From contig JBKEBI010000070.1 of assembly GCA_047973085.1 (NCBI GenBank), forward strand, positions 1-64,000: DNA of 64,000 nucleotides, given 5' to 3'. The notes beneath the pieces were generated by a model, which worked only from the letters and a program-made list of their open reading frames with translations, was not told the DNA's origin and ran no database searches. Each line of letters opens with the position of its first letter. Within the stretch, counting starts at the first letter, position 1. The translations under genes and the position numbers were made by a program. Below, in pieces: positions 26,402-35,591 of this stretch. This DNA comes from JBKEDG01 sp047973085 (lineage in GTDB: Bacteria > Bacillota_I > Bacilli_A > JBKEDG01).

Positions 26402-27022
26402 TTATTCACCCATTGTTTTTTGTACATGATATGCTAGAACTAATAATTCACTACTTAAATCAACATTATGTACAGCTGTTTTTATAGTACTTGCAAAACG
26501 TTCAGTAGTAAAGTTTAATATCCCACGTATATTACAATTTGTTAAATTATCAACTACTGTCTGTGCATTTTCGTTATTAACGCAAACAATAGCGATTTCT
26601 GCATCATCATAAATTGAACAGCCTTCTCCAAGCTTCTCAATTTTTATACCATTAATCTCTTTTCCAATTAATAATGGATTTGCATCATATGCTTTAGTAA
26701 TTACAAGACCAAATTCTGCTTCAAAATCATAGTTAAGTAATGCAGTTCCTAAATTACCTACACCAATTAAAATTGCATGCATTGTTTTAATTCCCAATTC
26801 TTTCTTAAAAATTTCAACTAAATAATCAACATTATAACCGTATCCTTGCTTTCCAAGTTCTCCAATCATTGAAAAATCTCTACGAATAGTAGAAGCCTGA
26901 ATATTTAGATAATCAGCAAGCTCTGAACTTTTAACCTTATCTATTCCCAATTTCTGTAACCTTCTAAGACCTTGATAATATATAGGTACTCTTTTATTTG
27001 TTGCACTAAAATTATTTATCAT
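26402..27022 (-). CDS. rex: Redox-sensing transcriptional repressor Rex
   Basis: Rex binds NADH through a Rossmann fold and releases fermentation and respiration genes when NADH rises. The 206-residue protein has an N-terminal winged helix (RVPIYYQGLRRLQKLG, with SSELADYLNIQASTIRRDFS as recognition region) and then IGVGNLGTALLNY. It overlaps the tsaD end by 11 bases, with GAGGAG seven bases before the ATG. I see no convincing Rex box in the window's promoters. Confidence 0.96.
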   Translation of the reverse strand: MINNFSATNKRVPIYYQGLRRLQKLGIDKVKSSELADYLNIQASTIRRDFSMIGELGKQGYGYNVDYLVEIFKKELGIKTMHAILIGVGNLGTALLNYDFEAEFGLVITKAYDANPLLIGKEINGIKIEKLGEGCSIYDDAEIAIVCVNNENAQTVVDNLTNCNIRGILNFTTERFASTIKTAVHNVDLSSELLVLAYHVQKTMGE

Positions 27023-28028
27023 TATAACACTCCTCTAACTTTAAATTTGGATTAGCATTAATACCATAATCGCTAAAATCATTTTTTAAATATTGATGAT
27101 ATGCAACAGCACCAATCATTACTGCATTATCTGTACAATATTTTATACTTGGTATAACTAGATCAATATCAATATTAGTTTCTAGCTGATCTCTTAAATA
27201 ACTATTGGCAGCAACTCCTCCTGCAACAACTAATTGTTTAATATCATGCATTTTAATTGCTTTAGTTGTTTTATCGACCAACTGCATAACTGCCAGTTTT
27301 TGAAAACTATAACAAACATCTTCTTCATTAATACTATCTAGCTTCATTTTCGCACTATTAACATAGTTTACTATTGCAGTCTTAAGACCACTATATGAGA
27401 AACTATTAAGACTACTATCATATTTATAATTTAAATCAATTTCGCTCTTGCTAAGCTTAGCAAGTCTGTCTATGTGTGGTCCACCAGGATAAGGTAGTTT
27501 TAAAACACGAGCTACTTTATCAAATGTTTCTCCAATAGCATCATCAGTTGTTTTAAATAACACTTCAAAATTTAAATCTTCTTTCATATAAATAAGTTCA
27601 GTATGTCCTCCACTAACTACCAATGCCATTAATGGAAACTTTAATTCAGATTCAATATTATTAGCATAAATATGTCCTGCAATATGATGGACACCAATTA
27701 AAGGTTTATCATAACAAAACGAAAGTGTTTTAGCTGATTCAATACCTACAAGAAGCGCACCAACAAGCCCTGGACCCATAGTTGTTGCAATAGCATCAAT
27801 CTCATCAAAATCAACACCTGCTTCTTTAATTGCCTTATCAACAACATATGTAATTTGTTCTGCATGTAGTCTTGATGCAATTTCTGGAATTACTCCTCCT
27901 GTTTGAGTATGGGTTTTAATTTGTGAAGAAACAATATTACTTAATACAGTTTTACCATTTTCAACAACTGCACAACTCGTTTCATCACAACTTGTCTCAA
28001 TCGCAAGAATTTTAATGTTTTTCATCAT
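27012..28028 (-). CDS. tsaD: tRNA t6A37 threonylcarbamoyltransferase TsaD
   Basis: TsaD, with TsaB and TsaE, attaches threonylcarbamoyl to A37 of ANN-decoding tRNAs. The 338-residue protein has LAIETSCDETSCAVVENG, the iron-binding HHIAGHIYAN and LVVSGGHTELIYM, all family hallmarks. It begins at ATG 28028 or at the adjacent ATG 28025, which is better spaced from GGTGAT. It follows tsaB by 5 bases. Confidence 0.97.
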   Translation of the reverse strand: MMKNIKILAIETSCDETSCAVVENGKTVLSNIVSSQIKTHTQTGGVIPEIASRLHAEQITYVVDKAIKEAGVDFDEIDAIATTMGPGLVGALLVGIESAKTLSFCYDKPLIGVHHIAGHIYANNIESELKFPLMALVVSGGHTELIYMKEDLNFEVLFKTTDDAIGETFDKVARVLKLPYPGGPHIDRLAKLSKSEIDLNYKYDSSLNSFSYSGLKTAIVNYVNSAKMKLDSINEEDVCYSFQKLAVMQLVDKTTKAIKMHDIKQLVVAGGVAANSYLRDQLETNIDIDLVIPSIKYCTDNAVMIGAVAYHQYLKNDFSDYGINANPNLKLEECYNDK

Positions 28029-28033
28029 ATCAC

Positions 28034-28642
28034 CTACACTTCTGAATCTATTTTTTTTATGTACTTTGGTTTAAATGTATAATAGTCTTCTAAAACACTT
28101 AATTTTTTAAAACATTCTATATCAAAGTATGAAAAATCACTAATAATTTTAGTAGAAATATTAATAAATTCTCTCGTAGAAACAACCAGACAATCATCTC
28201 TTAAATCACAATATTCAACGACATCTGGGTCTTCATCTACTCCTTCATAAACACTCATATCATCTTTATCTAAAAACCCATAGTAGTATTTGTAACTTCT
28301 AGCATCATCTATACCTATTACTTTTCTATTTTCAACAAATAAATTATAAAATAATATTGAGCTAAATGAATAAAGCTCGGTATTTAAAGCATAACTCATA
28401 GTTTTAGCTACAGATAAAGCAAGTCTTATCCCAGTAAAAGCTCCGGGTCCTCTTCCACAATATATTTTGACAATTTTTGATTTATCACATGAGTTTTCAT
28501 CTAGAAATAGTATTAACTCATTTAATAAATATTTTGAAATTTCTCTTCCTACATCAACACGTTTAAAAACATATCCCTCATCTTTTATTAAACCAAGCAT
28601 AATAAATTCTCTACTTGTATCAATTACTAATTCATAGCTCAT
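28034..28642 (-). CDS. tsaB: t6A biosynthesis scaffold protein TsaB
   Basis: A 202-residue ASKHA-fold paralogue of TsaD that forms the TsaB-TsaD heterodimer. The conserved GRGPGAFTGIRLALSVAK block is clear. It overlaps the end of tsaE by 11 bases and is followed by tsaD. The rimI acetyltransferase gene that often separates tsaB from tsaD in Bacillota is absent. Confidence 0.94.
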   Translation of the reverse strand: MSYELVIDTSREFIMLGLIKDEGYVFKRVDVGREISKYLLNELILFLDENSCDKSKIVKIYCGRGPGAFTGIRLALSVAKTMSYALNTELYSFSSILFYNLFVENRKVIGIDDARSYKYYYGFLDKDDMSVYEGVDEDPDVVEYCDLRDDCLVVSTREFINISTKIISDFSYFDIECFKKLSVLEDYYTFKPKYIKKIDSEV

Positions 28643-29084
28643 AGGAGTTCACCTTACTTTCCAATTCATCTTTATTTACAAAACTCAAAGTTATTTTCCT
28701 AGATTCTTCTCCTAAGTGTTCAATATATAACTGAACATATGAATAAGGTAAAAAATTACTTATAAATTCTGGCCATTCAATTACAGTAATACCACTATTA
28801 TAATAATCAAAAATATAGCTAACATCTTCATCTATACCTTCTAACCGATATGCATCAATATGATAAAGTGAAATATTTTCATTGTGATATTCTTTTGCTA
28901 AAGTAAAAGTTGGAGACATGATTTCTTCTTCTATACCTAAAAATTTTGCAAAATATTTAGTAAAAAATGTTTTCCCTGCACCTAAATCTCCATTTAGTAA
29001 AATAACATCTCTACTTTTACATAATTTTGCAAACATTTTAGCAACATCAATCATCTCTTGCTTATTATTAACAGTAATTTGCAT
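28632..29084 (-). CDS. tsaE: t6A biosynthesis ATPase TsaE
   Basis: TsaE is the ATPase that resets the TsaBD complex. The 150 residues include the P-loop NGDLGAGKTFF (about 31-41), MSPTFTLAKEY and YHIDAYRLEG, and VIEWPEF in the Walker B region. It is the first gene of tsaE-tsaB-tsaD-rex-ddl-acpS, with AGGAGGTGAT before the ATG and a TATAAT (29102-29107) shortly upstream. Confidence 0.95.
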   Translation of the reverse strand: MQITVNNKQEMIDVAKMFAKLCKSRDVILLNGDLGAGKTFFTKYFAKFLGIEEEIMSPTFTLAKEYHNENISLYHIDAYRLEGIDEDVSYIFDYYNSGITVIEWPEFISNFLPYSYVQLYIEHLGEESRKITLSFVNKDELESKVNSYEL

Positions 29085-29101
29085 ACAATCACCTCCTAAA
29101 T

Positions 29102-29107
29102 ATTATA
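29102..29107 (-). promoter_or_regulatory. -10 element upstream of tsaE
   Basis: TATAAT about 20 bases before the tsaE ATG, just past the frr terminator. The -35 is not convincing. Confidence 0.45.
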
Positions 29108-29153
29108 ACATATTTCACAAAGGTTTTATATCAAAAATATAAATTTGTTTAAA

Positions 29154-29192
29154 TTTCACAAAAAAAGAATACAATAATAATAATTGTATTCT
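29154..29192 (-). terminator. Terminator after frr
   Basis: A 10-bp stem AGAATACAAT/ATTGTATTCT (29166-29175 with 29183-29192), 7-nt loop, followed by a T-run on the minus strand. Confidence 0.88.
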
Positions 29193-29198
29193 AAAATC

Positions 29199-29744
29199 TT
29201 AAATTGTCATTAAATCTTTTTCTTTTTTACTACAAATTTCATCAATTAGTTTATTATACTTATTAGTTAATTCTTGAACATCTTCCATAAAAGCTTTTTG
29301 TTCATCTTCTCTTAAATCAGATTTTTTTAATTCATCATTTGCATCTTTTCTTGAATTTCTAATCTCCACTTTAATATTTTCCCCAATTTTTTTCACATCT
29401 TTAACTAAAGATTTTCTAGTTTCTTCAGTAATTGCCGGAAAATTAATTCTAATATTTTCTCCATCATTATTTGGAACAAGATTTAAATTTGCTTCATTAA
29501 TTGCAACCTCAATATCCTTTAATGAATTTTTATCAAAAGGCTTTATCAATAATTGTCTAGCTTCTGAAACACTTATTACAGCAATTTGATTTAATGGAGT
29601 AGCAGTTCCATAATAATCAGCACTAAGTCCATCAAGCACAGCTGGATTTGCTCTACCTGTTCTTAATTTATCTAATTCACTATTTAATCTTTCAATCGCT
29701 TTTTTCATTCTTTCTTCACATTGATTTATAATTATATCACTCAT
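29199..29744 (-). CDS. frr: Ribosome recycling factor
   Basis: RRF splits post-termination ribosomes together with EF-G. The 181 residues show LRTGRANPAVLDGL, YYGTATPLNQIA and the helical C-terminal VKKIGENIKVEIRNSRKDAN block. It follows pyrH by 11 bases and is closed by a strong terminator. Confidence 0.98.
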   Translation of the reverse strand: MSDIIINQCEERMKKAIERLNSELDKLRTGRANPAVLDGLSADYYGTATPLNQIAVISVSEARQLLIKPFDKNSLKDIEVAINEANLNLVPNNDGENIRINFPAITEETRKSLVKDVKKIGENIKVEIRNSRKDANDELKKSDLREDEQKAFMEDVQELTNKYNKLIDEICSKKEKDLMTI

Positions 29745-29755
29745 AAAACTCTCCT

Positions 29756-30466
29756 TTATTTTGTAATTACCGTTCCGATTTCTTCACCTTCAATAACACG
29801 TAAAATATTACCTGACTCATTCAAATTAAATACAACGATTGGAATATTATTTTCTTTTCCCATTGTAACTGCAGTAAGGTCCATTACTTGTAATTCTTTT
29901 GCAACCATTTCGTCATATGTTAAATTATCAAATTTTTTGGCATTTGCATTTACTTTAGGATCGCTATCGTAGACACCATCAACATAGTTTTTAGCCATTA
30001 GAATTACGTCTGCATTAATCTCAGCGGCTCTTAAACAACTCGCTGAATCAGTTGAAAAATATGGAGAACCTGTTCCACCTACAAAAATTACAACTCTTTT
30101 GTTTTCTAAATGCTTTAAGGCGCGGCCTCTAATATAAGGTTCAGCAACACGGTTTGCTTCAATAGAAGTCATTACACGATTATCAACGCCCTCACTGTTT
30201 AGACCATCACTTATAGCAAGTCCATTCATCATTGTCGCAAGCATTCCCATATAATCAGCAGTAGAACGATCCATTCCAAGCTCACTTGCAATTTTTCCAC
30301 GCCAAATATTTCCACCTCCAACAACTATAGCAATTTCTACACCTTTTTCATATAGTTGCTTTATTTCCTTTGAAATTTCAAAAATAATGCTTGGATTAAT
30401 TACATTGTCATCATCAGCTTTAAGTGCCTCACCACTAAGTTTTAGTAACACACGCTTATATTTCAT
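29756..30466 (-). CDS. pyrH: UMP kinase
   Basis: PyrH phosphorylates UMP. The 236-residue amino-acid-kinase fold protein has KRVLLKLSGEAL at the N-terminus, VVGGGNIWRG and GGTGSPYFSTDSASCLRAAE. It sits between tsf and frr with a hairpin on its upstream side. GGAGGA precedes the ATG. Confidence 0.97.
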   Translation of the reverse strand: MKYKRVLLKLSGEALKADDDNVINPSIIFEISKEIKQLYEKGVEIAIVVGGGNIWRGKIASELGMDRSTADYMGMLATMMNGLAISDGLNSEGVDNRVMTSIEANRVAEPYIRGRALKHLENKRVVIFVGGTGSPYFSTDSASCLRAAEINADVILMAKNYVDGVYDSDPKVNANAKKFDNLTYDEMVAKELQVMDLTAVTMGKENNIPIVVFNLNESGNILRVIEGEEIGTVITK

Positions 30467-30484
30467 AAGTTCCTCCTTATTATT

Positions 30485-30511
30485 TTTAAAAAGAACACAA
30501 AGTGTTCTTTT
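30485..30511 (-). terminator. Hairpin between tsf and pyrH
   Basis: A perfect 10-bp stem AAAAGAACAC/GTGTTCTTTT (30489-30498 with 30502-30511), 3-nt loop and a T-rich tail on the minus strand. It overlaps the tsf stop, and likely makes part of the tsf transcript stop before pyrH. Confidence 0.7.
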
Positions 30512-31382
30512 ACATTCTTGCTTGACTCATTACTTCTTCAGCAAAGTTATCTTCCTTCTTTTCAATACCTTCACCTACAGTGTATGTTACAAACGAAAGA
30601 ATTTCACATCCTAGTGACTTAGTAAATTGATCCATTGTTTGTTCAGGATTCTTAAAATATTTTTGTTCTTTCAAACAAACTTCCTCAAAATATTTTCTCA
30701 TTCTTCCTTCAACCATCTTATCAACAATATTTTCAGGTCTACCTTCATTTAAAGCTTGAGTTCTTAAAATCTCACGCTCTGCATCTAAGCTAGCTTGATC
30801 TACATCAGCAGAACTAACAAATTTCGCTCCCATTGCAGCAACTTGCATAGAACTTTCACGTGCAGCTTCATAACTATCTCCTTCAACTACTGACAACACA
30901 GCAATTCTTCCTCCTTGGTGTAAATAATCACCAAAAGTTTGCGTCGAAGTTTTTTCAATTACTTCAAATCTTCTAAAAGTTAATTTTTCACCAATAATTG
31001 CTTGTTTAGTAGCCATATATGTCTCTAAAGTTTCCCCAGCTACATCAATTTTCAATGCTTCTTCCATGTTAGCAGGCTTACTTGCAAGAATAGCATTTGT
31101 TACAGTATCAACTACATCTAAAAACATTTCGTTCTTAGCAACAAAATCTGTCTCTGCATTAATTTCACAAATTGCAGCAAAATTACCATCAATAGCAATC
31201 TTTGCTAAACCTTCAGCAGCAATACGATCAGCTTTCTTACCAGCAGAAGCAATTCCCTTTTCACGTAACCAAGTTAATGAAGCTTCAATATCATTATCAT
31301 TAGCTTCTAAAGCTTTCTTACAATCTAAAATCCCTGCTCCTGATTTTTCTCTTAATTCTTTTACTAAATTCATTACACTCAT
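30510..31382 (-). CDS. tsf: Elongation factor Ts
   Basis: EF-Ts exchanges GDP for GTP on EF-Tu. The protein begins MSVMNLVKELREKSGAGILD, with TDFVAKN and the later core domains; 290 residues. ATG 31382 is preferred to the longer frame (31391) because AAGGAG lies 9 bases upstream of it and overlaps the longer start region. rpsB, almost always next to tsf, is not here; tsf instead has its own promoter. Confidence 0.97.
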   Translation of the reverse strand: MSVMNLVKELREKSGAGILDCKKALEANDNDIEASLTWLREKGIASAGKKADRIAAEGLAKIAIDGNFAAICEINAETDFVAKNEMFLDVVDTVTNAILASKPANMEEALKIDVAGETLETYMATKQAIIGEKLTFRRFEVIEKTSTQTFGDYLHQGGRIAVLSVVEGDSYEAARESSMQVAAMGAKFVSSADVDQASLDAEREILRTQALNEGRPENIVDKMVEGRMRKYFEEVCLKEQKYFKNPEQTMDQFTKSLGCEILSFVTYTVGEGIEKKEDNFAEEVMSQARM

Positions 31383-31414
31383 TTTATGCACTCCTTTTTA
31401 ACTATCCATAGTAT

Positions 31415-31443
31415 ATATTATCAAAATACAGTATAAAAATCAA
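31415..31443 (-). promoter_or_regulatory. Promoter of tsf
   Basis: TTGATT (31438-31443) and TAATAT (31415-31420) with a 17-base spacer, about 25-30 bases upstream of the tsf start. Confidence 0.7.
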
Positions 31444-31475
31444 TAACAAACGATAAATATACCACTTAAAATAGT

Positions 31476-32147
31476 TTAATACTCAATAGTTTCACTACCA
31501 TATGCTATATTACCATAAACTTCCATATTAATAAAAAATTGAAAATGTGGATTATCAAAGAAATTTGATATTTCTTCCAACAAATTTTCTCCTCCATTAG
31601 GTTGATACATCGAATCTACCATTGCATAATTAATATTAATACTGCTTAATTCATTGCTTTCATCAAAGCTAAATATATATTGATGTCTAGAACCATTAAT
31701 AGTATCAGCCTCATCTATCTCCTCGACAATGCACGTAACAACTCGATCCTGAAGACTACAAGTACTAGTGTCTATATCATATAGACTAGTCATTCCATAA
31801 GAAATATTGCTCAATTCCACTGACGGAGACTTTAAGTTACTTTCTAACGTGAATTCATTTTCTCCGATGCTTTCAGTTGTTCCAATTAAACTTACATTTC
31901 CAGAAGATAACGTTCCAGAATATGTTGTAATACTAGCTCCACCTTGTAAAACACCTGCTGAAAATTCTCCGTTAACACTTCCTTGCTTAGAAGAATCAAT
32001 ACTTTCTATTACGATGTCGTAGTATTCTCTTTCAGTCAACACATTTTCTTCTATATTTGTTGTTTCATCAGAAGAATTATCAGTTGTTTCGCTACTGCAT
32101 CCAACAAATAATACTAAAGCACTAAATATTAAAAAGATTTTATTCAT
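31476..32147 (-). CDS. Lipoprotein, unknown function
   Basis: A 223-residue protein with a lipoprotein signal peptide (MNKIFLIFSALVLFVGC, lipidated Cys17), a Ser/Thr/Glu-rich linker and a mature domain of about 170 residues with alternating beta-like segments (SGTLSSGNVSLIGTTESIG and others). Cys residues in STCSLQDRVVTCIVE may form a disulfide. I do not recognise a family. It has its own promoter and GGAGGG before the ATG. Confidence 0.7.
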   Translation of the reverse strand: MNKIFLIFSALVLFVGCSSETTDNSSDETTNIEENVLTEREYYDIVIESIDSSKQGSVNGEFSAGVLQGGASITTYSGTLSSGNVSLIGTTESIGENEFTLESNLKSPSVELSNISYGMTSLYDIDTSTCSLQDRVVTCIVEEIDEADTINGSRHQYIFSFDESNELSSININYAMVDSMYQPNGGENLLEEISNFFDNPHFQFFINMEVYGNIAYGSETIEY

Positions 32148-32172
32148 AAATATCCCTCCACTTCTTAACTAT

Positions 32173-32201
32173 ATTATAAAATAATTATAAAGTAAAGTAA
32201 A
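32173..32201 (-). promoter_or_regulatory. Promoter of the 31476 lipoprotein gene
   Basis: TTTACT (32196-32201) and TATAAT (32173-32178), 17-base spacer, about 25 bases before the start codon. Confidence 0.6.
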
Positions 32202-32233
32202 TAAAATAGTATAAGATCTTTAATTGTATAGTA

Positions 32234-33103
32234 TTATTTAAACTCTATTTCACTAATATCATTTAATAAATTTTCTAAATACTCAACCGTAGCTTCATCA
32301 ACATCAGTTAGCGGATTATACTCTACAATATCTATAGATACAATTTCAAAATTTTTATTTATTTCTCTTATTAATTTAATGGGATCTTCTAACTCAAGAC
32401 CTCCAACTACAGGTGTTGAAACACCTTTTATTAATTTAGGATTTATTCCATCTAAATCAAGTGAAATATGTACTTTTGTAGTAATTTTTTTTAAATAATC
32501 AATTGCTTCTGCTAAGCATACGTCAAAAGATTTATTTTTAATAATTTTATCACTATACTCTTTAATATCATATTTTTCTATTAGCTTTTTTTCTTCATTA
32601 TCAACTGCTCTAATAGCAAAATAAACAATATTTTCTGGTTTAATTCTTTTTTTATTACCTAAATTATTATATTTTTCATCATTAATTCCAAGTAATCCAG
32701 AAACTGGCATTCCATGAATATTGCCACTTTCACTAATTTCAAAAGTATTAAGATCAGCATGAGCATCAATCCAAATAAGACCGATTTCTTCCTTAGTAGC
32801 TTCCATACTTGCTTTAACACTACCTAATGCCAACGAGTGATCTCCTCCAACTGTAATAACTAAATTCCCATTATTTAAGTCATTTAAATTTTTATTATAA
32901 ATTTCTAAACTTGCATTATAAACTGTATTATAAAATTTGCAATTTGTTTGCTTCATATCTTCATCACAAAGTTTATGATTTAAATAATCAATCCGCTCAG
33001 CTAAATTTGGCTTTAATTTATTAATCATTATGTAGCCATGAGCAATTCCTAATACATTTGCTCCAAATCCTATATCACTCATATTTAATTTTATATTTTT
33101 CAT
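32234..33103 (-). CDS. Arginase / ureohydrolase family enzyme
   Basis: A manganese ureohydrolase of about 289 residues that likely hydrolyses arginine or a related guanidino compound. The metal ligands are in GGDHSLALG, IWIDAHADLN and SLDLDGINP, with VEYNPLTD in the C-terminal part. The frame opens at 33157, but the first 18 codons are the terminator of the preceding CYTH gene; ATG 33103 has AGGAG eight bases upstream. The N-terminal region is shorter and more divergent than classical RocF, so arginase versus formiminoglutamase is undecided. Confidence 0.82.
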   Translation of the reverse strand: MKNIKLNMSDIGFGANVLGIAHGYIMINKLKPNLAERIDYLNHKLCDEDMKQTNCKFYNTVYNASLEIYNKNLNDLNNGNLVITVGGDHSLALGSVKASMEATKEEIGLIWIDAHADLNTFEISESGNIHGMPVSGLLGINDEKYNNLGNKKRIKPENIVYFAIRAVDNEEKKLIEKYDIKEYSDKIIKNKSFDVCLAEAIDYLKKITTKVHISLDLDGINPKLIKGVSTPVVGGLELEDPIKLIREINKNFEIVSIDIVEYNPLTDVDEATVEYLENLLNDISEIEFK

Positions 33104-33129
33104 ATTATATTCTCCTATATTTTTATCCA

Positions 33130-33155
33130 ATATAAAAGAAGAAATGGCTTTCTTC
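33130..33155 (-). terminator. Terminator of the suf operon / CYTH gene
   Basis: Stem GAAGAAA/TTTCTTC (33138-33144 with 33149-33155), tetraloop, then TTTT on the minus strand, 10 bases past the CYTH stop. Confidence 0.8.
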
Positions 33156-33164
33156 ATTTATATC

Positions 33165-33737
33165 TTACTTATTCTTTATAGCACGCTCTATCTTATGCAT
33201 AAAATTTCTTTCTAAATTGTATTTCCCCAAATAATAATTAAAGCTTCTCTCACATTCTTCATAAGTCAAACTTTCAACTTCAAGTTCATAATCAACATTT
33301 CCATTTGCATAAATATTCTCATCTAGAAAAAGAATGTGATCATCATACTTACAAACAGTTCTATTTGTTGTAAATACATTATAATTTGTAACTTTAGAAA
33401 GATTTATGTTATGATCCATCAAATAATCTAAGATGACTTCTGACTCTATAATATTTTCCTCTAACACTCTATCTAACTCACACTTTCCTAGAAAATCACT
33501 TACTTCAATATAATAGTATTTATCTTTCTCTTCTACTTTATGCTTAATAGTAATTTGATTACAATGATCTTTCTCTCTAATTCTAAGTGCCATATTATAA
33601 CTGTTTAACATCTCATCTTCAGTGTCAAAATAATGGTTAATATGCGAATATTGTTCAGACACTTTATTTTCACTTAAAATTATATCAAATAACTCTTTAG
33701 AAACTAGTGCTTTAAATTCTATCTCTATATTTTTCAC
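33165..33737 (-). CDS. CYTH-domain protein (triphosphate tunnel family)
   Basis: A 190-residue CYTH protein related to B. subtilis YjbK and thiamine-triphosphatase/adenylate-cyclase-like enzymes. The N-terminal ExExK signature is seen in IEIEFKALV, with later charged strands (LRIREK, ITIKHK, YELEVESL) forming the tunnel. Substrates of this branch may be inorganic tri- or polyphosphate. It starts with GTG, overlapping the sufB stop by one base (TAGTG), so it is the last, translationally coupled gene of the suf operon, an unusual partner. Confidence 0.8.
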   Translation of the reverse strand: MKNIEIEFKALVSKELFDIILSENKVSEQYSHINHYFDTEDEMLNSYNMALRIREKDHCNQITIKHKVEEKDKYYYIEVSDFLGKCELDRVLEENIIESEVILDYLMDHNINLSKVTNYNVFTTNRTVCKYDDHILFLDENIYANGNVDYELEVESLTYEECERSFNYYLGKYNLERNFMHKIERAIKNK

Positions 33738-35143
33738 TACCCTATACTCCCTTCCATTTCAATTTTAATCAATTGATTTAACTCAACTGCATACTCCATT
33801 GGTAACTCTCTTGAAAATGGTTCAATAAACCCCATTACAATCATTTCTGTAGCTTCTTCCTCGCTAAGACCTCTACTCATTAAATAAAATAACTGATCTT
33901 CACTAACCTTAGAAACGGTTGCTTCATGTTGAATAGTAGAAGAATCATTTCTTACAATATTTGTTGGAATAGTATCACTTTTACTAAGAGCATCTATTAT
34001 AATAGTATCACATTCAATATTGGAAGTAGCGCCAATTGCTTTACTACCGTGACTAACAATTCCACGATACGTAACATTTCCACCTCCTTTTGAAATTGAT
34101 TTAGAAATTATTGAAGATTTCGTATTTTTTCCCAAATGAATCATTTTTGCTCCTGCATCTTGCACTTGATTATTCGAAGCAATTGCAATAGAAATAGTTG
34201 TTCCTTTAGAACTGTCTCCTTGCAAAACACAAGCTGGATATTTCATTGTAACTGCACTTCCAATATTTCCATCTATCCATTCCATGCTAGCATTCTCCAT
34301 GCATTTTGCACGTTTGGTAACTAAATTATAAATATTATTAGACCAATTTTGAATAGTTGAATAACGACATTTACCATCTTTTAAAATAACAATTTCAACA
34401 ACAGCAGCGTGTAAACTTGCACTTGAGTATGTAGGTGCAGTACAACCTTCTACATAATGTACATCTGCTCCTTCATCAACAATAATCAAAGTTCTCTCAA
34501 ACTGCCCCATATTTTCAGAATTAATTCTAAAATATGATTGTAAAGGTCTTTCTAATTTTGCTCCCTTAGGCACATAAATAAAAGTTCCCCCACTCCATAC
34601 AGCTCCATTTAAAGCTGCAAATTTATTATCTGTATATGAAACAACTGTATTAAAATATTTTTTAAAAATCTCTGGATATTCTCTTAATGCAGAATCTGTA
34701 TCTAAAAAAACAATTCCCTCTTTAGATAATTCATCCATCATATTATGATATACAACTTCACTTTCAAATTGAGTATGTACTCCAGATAAATATTTTTGCT
34801 CAGCCTCAGGAATCCCAAGTTTATCAAATGTCTCCTTAATTTCTTCAGGAACTTCATTCCAATCACTAGCATTATTACCACCTGGTTTTACATAATACGT
34901 AATTTCATCAAAATCAATAGCACTTAAATCATCTGCTCCCCATGTTGGAAGCTCCATTTCTAAATATTTCTTATAAGCATTCAATCTAAATTCAAGCATC
35001 CATTCTGGCTCATTTTTTAAACTTGAAATTTTTCTTACAACTTCTTCATTAAGTCCTTTTCCAGTATCAAATGCATTTTTTGTTTCCGTAACAAAACCGT
35101 ACTGATATTCACCACTGATTACATCAAAATCATTTTTATTCAT
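33737..35143 (-). CDS. sufB: Fe-S cluster assembly protein SufB
   Basis: SufB is the scaffold core of the SufBCD complex. The protein of about 468 residues shows the beta-helix repeats, GGTFIYVPKGAKLERPLQSY, EGCTAPTYSSASLHAA and SNIECDTIIID with the sulfur-accepting cysteine region. ATG 35143 is chosen because GAGGAGG lies 6 bases upstream; the longer frame from 35158 begins inside that site. It overlaps the end of sufU by 8 bases. Confidence 0.97.
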   Translation of the reverse strand: MNKNDFDVISGEYQYGFVTETKNAFDTGKGLNEEVVRKISSLKNEPEWMLEFRLNAYKKYLEMELPTWGADDLSAIDFDEITYYVKPGGNNASDWNEVPEEIKETFDKLGIPEAEQKYLSGVHTQFESEVVYHNMMDELSKEGIVFLDTDSALREYPEIFKKYFNTVVSYTDNKFAALNGAVWSGGTFIYVPKGAKLERPLQSYFRINSENMGQFERTLIIVDEGADVHYVEGCTAPTYSSASLHAAVVEIVILKDGKCRYSTIQNWSNNIYNLVTKRAKCMENASMEWIDGNIGSAVTMKYPACVLQGDSSKGTTISIAIASNNQVQDAGAKMIHLGKNTKSSIISKSISKGGGNVTYRGIVSHGSKAIGATSNIECDTIIIDALSKSDTIPTNIVRNDSSTIQHEATVSKVSEDQLFYLMSRGLSEEEATEMIVMGFIEPFSRELPMEYAVELNQLIKIEMEGSIG

Positions 35144-35579
35144 CACTATCCTCCTCAAGAATCTTTATGGCACCCTCCCAAGGTAATAATGCACATTTAA
35201 TACGATTTGGTTGCATATAAATTGTTTGAAAAACATTTGCTTCCTCAAGAATTTCTTTGTCGTATTCTTTTTCAAAAATCATATTATTATAATTATCAAT
35301 AATATCCTTAGCGTCTGCTATTGATTTCCCTATTAGAAGTTTACTCATAATAGAAGCTGCTGCAGTAGAAATAGTACATGCTTCTCCATCAAAACGAATA
35401 TCTTCAATAACTCCGTTTTCAATTCTAGCTTGCACGTAAATATCATCCACACAACTTTCACTATCCATATGAACTTTTTTATATGAATCGTCCTCAACTA
35501 ACCCCCGGTTAGAAGGCTTCTTGTAATTTTCTAAAATAATTTGTCGTTGAAAAGATGTATCATCAAATATATCAGTCAT
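35136..35579 (-). CDS. sufU: Fe-S scaffold / sulfur transfer protein SufU
   Basis: SufU accepts sulfur from SufS in Gram-positives through a zinc-bound cysteine. All ligands are present: Cys43 and Asp45 (ESCVDDI), Cys68 (GEACTIS) and Cys129 (RIKCALLPWE). The 147-residue length is normal, with the start ATG preceded by GGGGTGAT. It follows sufS and precedes sufB. A close paralogue lies on the other side of sufS. Confidence 0.95.
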   Translation of the reverse strand: MTDIFDDTSFQRQIILENYKKPSNRGLVEDDSYKKVHMDSESCVDDIYVQARIENGVIEDIRFDGEACTISTAAASIMSKLLIGKSIADAKDIIDNYNNMIFEKEYDKEILEEANVFQTIYMQPNRIKCALLPWEGAIKILEEDSDE

Positions 35580-35591
35580 TTTATCACCCCT

